Assembly: GCF_019931065.1 (NCBI RefSeq)
Contig: NZ_JAIOUQ010000003.1
Location: 539,569 to 603,568, forward strand
Origin: Methanobacterium spitsbergense
GTDB lineage: Archaea > Methanobacteriota > Methanobacteria > Methanobacteriales > Methanobacteriaceae
Length of the DNA: 64,000 bases
Direction: 5' to 3'
Shown: piece by piece, positions 18,177 to 23,522 of the stretch
Layout of the letters: each line of letters opens with the position of its first letter
How positions within the stretch are numbered: position 1 is the first letter of the stretch
Notes under the pieces: model-generated
What the model was told of the DNA's origin: nothing
What the model saw: only the letters and a program-made list of their open reading frames with translations
Database searches by the model: none
Program-made: the position numbers and the translations under genes

Positions 18177-18275
18177 GTGGGTATTATTATTTTTTTAAAT
18201 AATGTTGGGTGGAAGGCAGCAGCATTTTGCCTAAAACATTTTCTATTCTATGGATATAATTTTTTTAAAATTTGA
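18177..18275 (+). CDS. Candidate small hydrophobic peptide, 32 aa (GTG start)
   Basis: A GTG start preceded by GGAG at 6 nt, with GGGGAGG further upstream, opens 32 codons rich in aromatic and aliphatic residues (start MGIIIFLNNVGW, later FLFYGYNFF). It is short enough to be chance in AT-rich DNA. It is noted because it lies downstream of an SD-led micro-ORF, mirroring the better supported peptide locus at 21355-21482. Confidence 0.25.
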   Translation: MGIIIFLNNVGWKAAAFCLKHFLFYGYNFFKI

Positions 18276-18441
18276 TATTGTTTTTATTCTTAGTTTATAT
18301 TTTTAAGACTTATATTATTGTATTTACTTTATTAACGTTATCTAAGCTGGTTCTAATCGACATGTTTATATTAACGCTAATATACAGCATATTTAAGGAT
18401 TATACATAAAATGAACTTTGAATATACATTTGGAGGTAAAA

Positions 18442-18657
18442 ATGACATTTAAAAAACTGATAGACCTTAAACTTGAACAAAAGGATGGATTAGATGATAT
18501 TCAATTCGAGATTAGTGAGAATGGCGGGAGTGTTTCGCTGGCTGAGCTGATTTCGGAAGCGATTGATATTTTTATCAAATTTTATTATGAACAAGCAGTG
18601 GACAAACATTCTCCACTTTATACATTAATAGGAACTGAAATTGAAGAAAGAAAGTAA
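18442..18657 (+). CDS. Small element protein, possibly ribbon-helix-helix
   Basis: This 71-residue protein of unknown function may be a DNA-binding regulator. A strand-like segment (IQFEISENGGSVS) is followed by two helices (LAELISEAIDIFIKFYYEQA and a short C-terminal one), a pattern compatible with a ribbon-helix-helix fold but not diagnostic. GGAGGT precedes the ATG at 18442; an in-frame ATG 24 bp upstream lacks such a site. The repeat ATTATACATAAA lies upstream, and a second copy with 20-bp repeats lies downstream, so autoregulation is plausible. No clear homologue is recognised. Confidence 0.6.
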   Translation: MTFKKLIDLKLEQKDGLDDIQFEISENGGSVSLAELISEAIDIFIKFYYEQAVDKHSPLYTLIGTEIEERK

Positions 18658-18728
18658 ATTTAACGTTCTTGTACAAAAACCTGTTTATTACACTCTTATT
18701 TTATGTATAAAATTTAGTTTTAGATATG

Positions 18729-18776
18729 ATTATACATAAATGGATAAGGTTGTATAATGATGGATAAGGTTATACA
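18729..18776. repeat. Direct repeats with 20-bp period (TGGATAAGGT)
   Basis: TGGATAAGGTT occurs at 18741 and 18761, with TATACA or TGTATA ahead of each copy, giving a little over two 20-bp units. The preceding ATTATACATAAA also occurs at about 18399-18412, ahead of the small regulator-like gene. The array lies upstream of the helicase pair and could be iterons of a plasmid origin or operator sites. Confidence 0.5.
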
Positions 18777-18924
18777 CAGTTATATAATAGTTTTTATTCA
18801 ATTCGGAACCCTTATATACCAAATTAACAGAAGCTATTGTATATGCAGTTCAATAATATTAAAAAAGTTCTGTATATTGCCAGATTAATTAGATTAATAT
18901 CTTAAATAATAGGTGAGTGTTAAA

Positions 18925-19254
18925 GTGGATGTATTGCTATCTAAAAATAAATTTGAATTAACAGGTAAAAAAGAGTTAGACATTATCAATGCCAATATGG
19001 AAACAATTCGTATAAAGAGAGCATATGTAAATAATTTAAGGCATCTTAGCAAAATTTTAAGGAATTCTAGTCTTGAAACAGATAGTTGGATTGGAAGAGC
19101 TAATAATAGAGAACTTAATGAAACTATACAAGAAATTAATCATGCAGAATCATCTATACAAAAATGTGAATCTCATATAGTTCAATATTTGGAACCTATT
19201 TTGGAGAATCTAAACCGTGATTGTAATTGTACATGTAAAAAACTGGAGGAATAA
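18925..19254 (+). CDS. Small helical element protein coupled to the helicase gene
   Basis: This protein of about 109 residues is predicted to be mostly helical (ELDIINANMETIRIKRAYVN in the first half, NETIQEINHAESSIQK in the second) and ends with a cysteine-rich tail (CNCTCKK) that may bind metal. AGGTGAG precedes the GTG at 18925; the frame also has an upstream GTG at 18913. Its stop overlaps the start of the helicase-like gene (TAATG), so the two are translationally coupled and probably work together, perhaps as loader or accessory subunit. I recognise no family. Confidence 0.7.
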   Translation: MDVLLSKNKFELTGKKELDIINANMETIRIKRAYVNNLRHLSKILRNSSLETDSWIGRANNRELNETIQEINHAESSIQKCESHIVQYLEPILENLNRDCNCTCKKLEE

Positions 19255-20861
19255 TGGCATCCGATTCTGTTCCTTCTCCTATTCCTTTTATTGAAACTTC
19301 AAGGGCAAATTATACTAATCGGCTTGCAAATTTAGCATGCGGAGACGTACTTATTGTAAATTTACCTAATCGTTTCGGTAAAACTGTAACAGCCTTAAAA
19401 TATTATGAAACTCAGCCTGTTAAAGTTTTATATCTTAGTGATAGACATGAACAGATGAACGAGATAATTGGAGGAGATAATTTTAGACACTGGTATGGCT
19501 TAAAAAAGATTTGTGAGAAGAAGGATGAACCTTTTATTGGTGCATTAATTGGTAAAGGTTTTCATGCAAATATAATATGTCGTAATTTCTGCAATACTCA
19601 ATGTTCTTATAAAAATCAGTTTCAAGTCCCAGAAGAAGGAATCGTTGTTGCACCAAAAGAATATTTACCCACTACATATGTGCAAAATAATCATTGGGAT
19701 GTAGTAATACTTGATGAAAATATTGAAAAAGCTAAAAAAATACAATACACTCACCCAAATATCCCATTAGGAGCACTTGAGGATTATAGAGTAAATGTAG
19801 AGTTTTATAAGGATATAGGTAGAATTATTGAAGGAGATATTTACCCTGATGATTTAGCTGAACTTCAAAGGCGTAAAACTAATGCAGGGAATATATCTGG
19901 CATTATTAAAATGATTAGATTGAGAGGTGATGGTTTTAGACCTACTAGGGCCGAGTTAGATATATTAAACTATCTCAATAACCTCGATGGAACTATAGAA
20001 TGGATACAATATTATCAAAGATATGGAAGATTTAATCATTTCTATAAACCATTTTTACACTATGCACATGATTTGAGATGTAACTTTAATTGTAAATTAA
20101 TTCTCCTAAACACGTCATATGATGAATGGATTTACAATCAATTGATGTCTAGATACGAAGGTAGAATAGTTGAACCTCAAAACTATAACCAACTAATCAA
20201 TAACAAGAAGAGCATACTTCTACATTATAATTCCAAAAATAGGTCCTTAGCAAAAGATACTATTACACAAAGAGATGGTACTAAACTAGGGAAATTGGTA
20301 GGAAAAGAAATAAATCAAATGTTAAAAAATTCTATAAGCTTCTCATATAATAGATCTTTAAAAGTAGGTATAATTACATATAAAAGCTTAACCGAGGATA
20401 TTACAAACCAATTTGAAGATAAAACTTATGAAATAAGTTATTTCGGTGGTCACCAAGGGTCCAATAAATTTGAAGATGTTGATGTATTGATAATAGTTGG
20501 AACATTCCATTTGAATCCAAGCGGTCTGTATAAAAAACATTATGTTATTAACAATGAGTATCTAGCAGATGATCATGCTGTCTATGGTGGGAGAAACAAT
20601 AAAATAATCAATGGTATGCAAATCAACCTCACAGATAACGACAGATTAAACAAAGTGAAACTATACAAGTTAAATGAAGAACACCAACAAGCAATATTCC
20701 GTAGTGGAGCACATGTTAAACCGGGAAAACTAGTAATAAGCTTTGGTTATGTTCCTCAAGGCATAGAAGATATACTTACTTATAAAACATTCAATAACAA
20801 AAACCAATTAAATGCTTACCTAAACGTGAATAGGGACAATATAGGAACTTTTAATACATAA
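19254..20861 (+). CDS. SF2-type helicase-like protein with a four-cysteine cluster
   Basis: This 535-residue protein has the order of helicase motifs: Walker A NRFGKT (K43), Ia-like VKVLYLSDRH, Walker B VVILDEN (D154, E155), a motif IV-like KVGIITYKSL, motif V-like FEDVDVLIIVGTFHLNP and VI-like HQQAIFRSGAHVKPG. Between motifs Ia and II are four cysteines, C87-x21-C109-x3-C113-x3-C117, where XPD and DinG helicases hold a [4Fe-4S] cluster, although spacing differs. It is probably the replication or mobilisation helicase of the element. GGAGGA precedes the ATG, which overlaps the upstream stop. No primase or Rep nuclease domain is visible. Confidence 0.7.
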   Translation: MASDSVPSPIPFIETSRANYTNRLANLACGDVLIVNLPNRFGKTVTALKYYETQPVKVLYLSDRHEQMNEIIGGDNFRHWYGLKKICEKKDEPFIGALIGKGFHANIICRNFCNTQCSYKNQFQVPEEGIVVAPKEYLPTTYVQNNHWDVVILDENIEKAKKIQYTHPNIPLGALEDYRVNVEFYKDIGRIIEGDIYPDDLAELQRRKTNAGNISGIIKMIRLRGDGFRPTRAELDILNYLNNLDGTIEWIQYYQRYGRFNHFYKPFLHYAHDLRCNFNCKLILLNTSYDEWIYNQLMSRYEGRIVEPQNYNQLINNKKSILLHYNSKNRSLAKDTITQRDGTKLGKLVGKEINQMLKNSISFSYNRSLKVGIITYKSLTEDITNQFEDKTYEISYFGGHQGSNKFEDVDVLIIVGTFHLNPSGLYKKHYVINNEYLADDHAVYGGRNNKIINGMQINLTDNDRLNKVKLYKLNEEHQQAIFRSGAHVKPGKLVISFGYVPQGIEDILTYKTFNNKNQLNAYLNVNRDNIGTFNT

Positions 20862-21326
20862 CAAAAGAAAATATTAGCATAAACCTGTACATTAAACTAT
20901 TATCTATTTCTATTTCATGCTAATAACATAGCTAATGACGTATTTACTTAATTCATCTATAAAAGTAGTATAATATTTTATAGACTAACATATCAAAGCA
21001 AGATGATATGGGCTTTTTTATAGAAACTAAGAATAAATAGCAATAGTTTGATATACTTTGTGCTGAAAAAAACGTTCTATAAAGTAATAAGGATATAATG
21101 GGAAGTTTTTACAAACATTGAAATATTAATAATTTAGCTAACCATTCAATTAGGAATCTACAATATAAAATCTAAAATCTAAAATATGAAGCAATGTGGA
21201 AGTTATAGATCCTCATATACCCTTTAATTACATTAAATATAATTGAGTTGATGCTTATAATAACACTAAATTAGCTGTTTAAAATCTATTTAAGCATTTT
21301 AGACATTTTTATAAAATAAGGTGTTG
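20862..21326. other. Element intergenic region after the helicase gene
   Basis: This is A+T-rich with no convincing gene. A 9-bp inverted repeat TATTAGCAT/ATGCTAATA (20872-20880 and 20917-20925) just after the helicase stop may act as a terminator or mRNA end. TCTATTTCAT in this spot also occurs near 17860, downstream of the integrase. Confidence 0.35.
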
Positions 21327-21349
21327 GGGGGTATCACTCTCCCCCGATG
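21327..21349 (-). terminator. Hairpin after the tiny peptide gene
   Basis: On the minus strand, 11 nt after the peptide stop codon, GGGGG and CCCCC flank AGAGTGATA and form a strong 5-6 bp GC hairpin, followed by AACACCTTATTTTAT. It probably ends or stabilises the small transcript. The 3' half of the fold-back repeat (21346-21354) lies at its base. Confidence 0.55.
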
Positions 21350-21445
21350 GTCATTTATGGGATTTTCTCAGCTGCTTGCTTGCAGAGTTCTGACAGGGTC
21401 AACAAGGCTGAGCGGGCAATCTTATAAATAAGTGCCATGACCATC
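21346..21445 (-). repeat. 9-bp inverted repeat linking the peptide start region and its 3' UTR
   Basis: GATGGTCAT (plus strand 21346-21354) and ATGACCATC (21437-21445) are perfect reverse complements. In the minus-strand transcript they lie at the translation start and just after the stop codon, so the mRNA can close on itself and hide the start codon. This resembles the fold-back inhibition element of hok mRNA. Confidence 0.65.
21355..21438 (-). CDS. Tiny amphipathic peptide, 27 aa, toxin-like
   Basis: The ATG at 21438 starts MALIYKIARSALLTL and ends KQAAEKIP, an amphipathic helix with net positive charge, one Cys and no known family. The SD AGGAGGTGAT is a full-length match to the 3' end of archaeal 16S rRNA and sits at ideal distance; an in-frame ATG two codons upstream (21444) overlaps it. 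A 12-codon leader frame ends at that upstream ATG (TGATG), so translation is probably coupled. The SD can pair with ACCTC inside the leader. The start region GATGGTCAT can pair with ATGACCATC just after the stop. These are type I toxin mRNA-like features. Toxicity itself is inference. Confidence 0.6.
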   Translation of the reverse strand: MALIYKIARSALLTLSELCKQAAEKIP

Positions 21446-21482
21446 ACCTCCTCCAGTATAGAGGTTTTAGTGTATCTACCAT
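21444..21482 (-). CDS. 12-codon leader peptide overlapping the tiny peptide gene
   Basis: The ATG at 21482 has its own strong SD (AGGAGG, 7 nt spacing, within CAGGAGGAACCCAT) and encodes MVDTLKPLYWRR. Its stop TGA shares its last base with the ATG at 21444 of the next frame. Ribosomes translating the leader would melt the ACCTC/GAGGT pairing (21461-21465 with 21446-21450) that can hide the downstream SD. It thus looks like a control frame such as mok ahead of hok. Its expression has no other support. Confidence 0.5.
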   Translation of the reverse strand: MVDTLKPLYWRR

Positions 21483-21571
21483 ATGGGTTCCTCCTGGAAT
21501 TTACTCCACCCTAAGACAAACAAGGGTAGTTGTTTGCAATAGAATGTGCAAAGAAATATTTGATAGAACTC

Positions 21572-21583
21572 TTATAAATAAGC
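21572..21583 (-). promoter_or_regulatory. Candidate promoter of the leader-peptide transcript
   Basis: CTTATTTATAAG on the minus strand is a plausible archaeal TATA box, 90 nt upstream of the leader ATG, giving an untranslated leader of about 65 nt. The same 12 bp in plus-strand sense (CTTATAAATAAG) occur again at 21421-21432 inside the peptide gene. There they could drive an antisense RNA starting near 21455 and covering the leader SD. Confidence 0.4.
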
Positions 21584-21736
21584 TTGACTATAAAAAAAAA
21601 ATACTTTAATAATTTGATATAATGCTAACAATTATATATAGTAGAAATCATAATTTCTAATTGTATCAATTACCATGTGGGTTCCGCAAGGTAGCAGATA
21701 TTCATTCAACATATTTTGTGAAGAATATTTGCACAT

Positions 21737-21840
21737 AAAAAGGGGGTACTGTCGCATTAGAATCTCGATAGATTCTAATAGGTAGGAGGAACACAAAAAA
21801 CATCTACGGGTAGGTAGATTTGACCTCCCTTTTTATTTTT
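21737..21840 (+). ncRNA. Candidate structured small RNA with three stems
   Basis: A closing stem pairs AAAAAGGGGG (from 21737) with the CTCCCTTTTT region ending at 21834 (about 10 bp with one G-U). Inside are a perfect 9-bp hairpin ATTAGAATC/GATTCTAAT (21756-21764, 21771-21779) and a perfect 6-bp hairpin ATCTAC/GTAGAT (21802-21807, 21814-21819). The plus strand ends in TTTTTATTTTT, a good termination signal, so I favour that strand, but the structure is nearly symmetrical and the minus strand is possible. The unpaired linker contains AGGAGGAAC (21784-21792), identical to the leader SD of the nearby peptide locus; a minus-strand RNA would be complementary to it. Confidence 0.5.
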
Positions 21841-21988
21841 ATACTACTTTTATTTTGTTTCGTATGGTTACTAACTCCAGTTTGATATTGATAAGCATAT
21901 TCAAATCAAAATCTGTTAATAATTTTGAGATATAAAAACCTTATAAAAGTTAGTATTTACCGTTATCTACAATATATAATTATCCTAT

Positions 21989-22807
21989 TCATTCTAAAGC
22001 ATTTATTGCTTTGATAATAGACTCTGCTACCGCTATTATCTTTTTACCACGTCCTTGTAGTTCTTTTTTATTACCTCCCCAATTTCCTATATATAATCTG
22101 CTTTTGTTGTTCTCAAGTCCTAAAACACTCGAAACAATAAAACTAACAGTTTCAGCTTCAATTTCCTTTGCAGACTTGTCCTCTATTTCAAATAATGTAC
22201 CTGAGCTTTCGCAGTGACCTAAAGCCACATGGGCCCATTCGTGTATTGCAGTAGCAACCATTGCAGCTTGATTCTTCTTTGGTGCAATTTTTATTGTGTT
22301 TCCATCTGTCTGGCCGTTACTTACTCCCAAATATCTTATTAGTACCGGTACTGGTGAAGCTTTAACTATTGTTTCAAAGTCAAAGTTACCAGAAACCAGT
22401 TCAGGACACCCTAATTCTTCAATTTCATCTCCTTCTGTTTGTGCTATGTCAAAAACCGATACAGGGTGGAAACCTCTTATTATACATGTTTCATCTCCAT
22501 TATCCTCTTTGATTTTCTTGACCATTGGTGCAAGGATTCTTATTGCACGTTCACCCTTCTTTACTTGACGTTCACGTCCTTGCCATGCCTTATATCCTGC
22601 TAGTAATGTAAAGTCTGGTCTTTGAATCCAAGCGAGTATTGTATTATTAAAACTGTAACTATGGAATCCTCTCGTCCATTTTTTGATGAACTCCCAAAGT
22701 TGCTCTTCACTTTGACAAATTTCGTCAGCCAGCTCATCCAGTTTTTCCGTTAAGAATTTAGTTAACTCCTGACCTTTCAGTTTTCGAGGTATTTCTATCT
22801 TATCCAT
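21989..22807 (-). CDS. ArdC-like antirestriction protein (ssDNA-binding N domain plus zincin)
   Basis: This 272-residue protein has the ArdC arrangement. An N-terminal ssDNA-binding domain (residues about 25-115: FIKKWTRGFHSYSFNNTILA, then GYKAWQGRERQVKKGE) is followed by a metallopeptidase-like domain with H189-E-W-A-H193 (HEWAHVALGH) and a downstream acidic helix (EIEAETVSFIVSS) giving the third zinc ligand. ArdC proteins of conjugative plasmids protect incoming single-stranded DNA from host restriction. It lies on the opposite strand to, and about 700 bp from, the element's own type IIG restriction enzyme. Its presence suggests that the element moves, or once moved, as single strands. Confidence 0.88.
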   Translation of the reverse strand: MDKIEIPRKLKGQELTKFLTEKLDELADEICQSEEQLWEFIKKWTRGFHSYSFNNTILAWIQRPDFTLLAGYKAWQGRERQVKKGERAIRILAPMVKKIKEDNGDETCIIRGFHPVSVFDIAQTEGDEIEELGCPELVSGNFDFETIVKASPVPVLIRYLGVSNGQTDGNTIKIAPKKNQAAMVATAIHEWAHVALGHCESSGTLFEIEDKSAKEIEAETVSFIVSSVLGLENNKSRLYIGNWGGNKKELQGRGKKIIAVAESIIKAINALE

Positions 22808-23522
22808 ATTATCACCTTTCTATCTATTTCCAACTTTTTTTCTACTATTATTCATCATATGGCCTATTTTTCATAAATTCACATTTTATCACCTCTTTTT
22901 GGCTCTTAAAAAACAGTATTAACAGCTAATTTACAGCATGCTGATAGATTCAATAGTTCTCTGAAAAATCAACATTCAATAAAGTCTTTGATAGTTTTAA
23001 GAGCTTTTAATCCAAAATGAAGTAGAAAGAAAGCACGGAAATCCAGTATTCAAACCCATAAAGCCTTGTGTGAGTGTATTGAGTTGAAGATTTACATTTA
23101 ACGTTAACTTTAAGTCTTTGAATTGGTACTAACCATCTATAAACATTTAATTCAAATAATAAGTGATGAGTAATGAAATAAACGGAGCTTTTATCTGTAT
23201 AACTATCTAAAGAGGGATTTATATGTTAAAATCAGTTTTTATTGAGAATTAAATATGATTAGTGTCCGTATTTACTATGGTTACCCTACATGGCGGACTT
23301 AATTTACATGCATCTCGGGCCATACTGTTTATCAATTCTTGAGTTAATATGTCGCTCTATTTCATTATCCATCTATAGATGCATCGATAAATAAATGTAT
23401 GTACACAATAATAAAATTAGACCCTGTTAAGCTACTTCCATTTCAATAAGCCTATAAAATAATAAATAGCAAGATTTAAGCTTAAGTTATTAAATATCTT
23501 AGATTAATTATGGGGGGATAAA
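22808..23522. other. 715-bp intergenic region between ardC and the restriction gene
   Basis: I see no convincing gene. The left end holds the ardC ribosome binding site (GGTGATA) and the right end GGGGGGAT ahead of the TTG start of the restriction enzyme. The middle includes a somewhat less AT-rich piece near 23280-23330 that could be a gene remnant, but no frame is preserved. Confidence 0.35.

Larger units (their letters stand above)
17830..18441. other. Element intergenic region with inverted repeats and a GC-rich island
   Basis: This gap of about 610 bp has two parts. 17840-18005 is A+T-rich and holds inverted repeats: GTAAGTT with AACTTAC, and TTTCTATTTCA with TGAAATAGAAA. About 18085-18245 is locally G+C-rich and contains a strong hairpin, SD-like motifs and two very small frames, listed separately. 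18398-18413 contains ATTATACATAAA, repeated at 18730, upstream of the next gene. Confidence 0.45.

Noticed and set aside
21700..21810. 33-codon minus-strand frame through the structured RNA candidate
   Set aside because: The frame reads through both perfect hairpins and lacks a good SD at the right distance; the RNA structure explains the region better.
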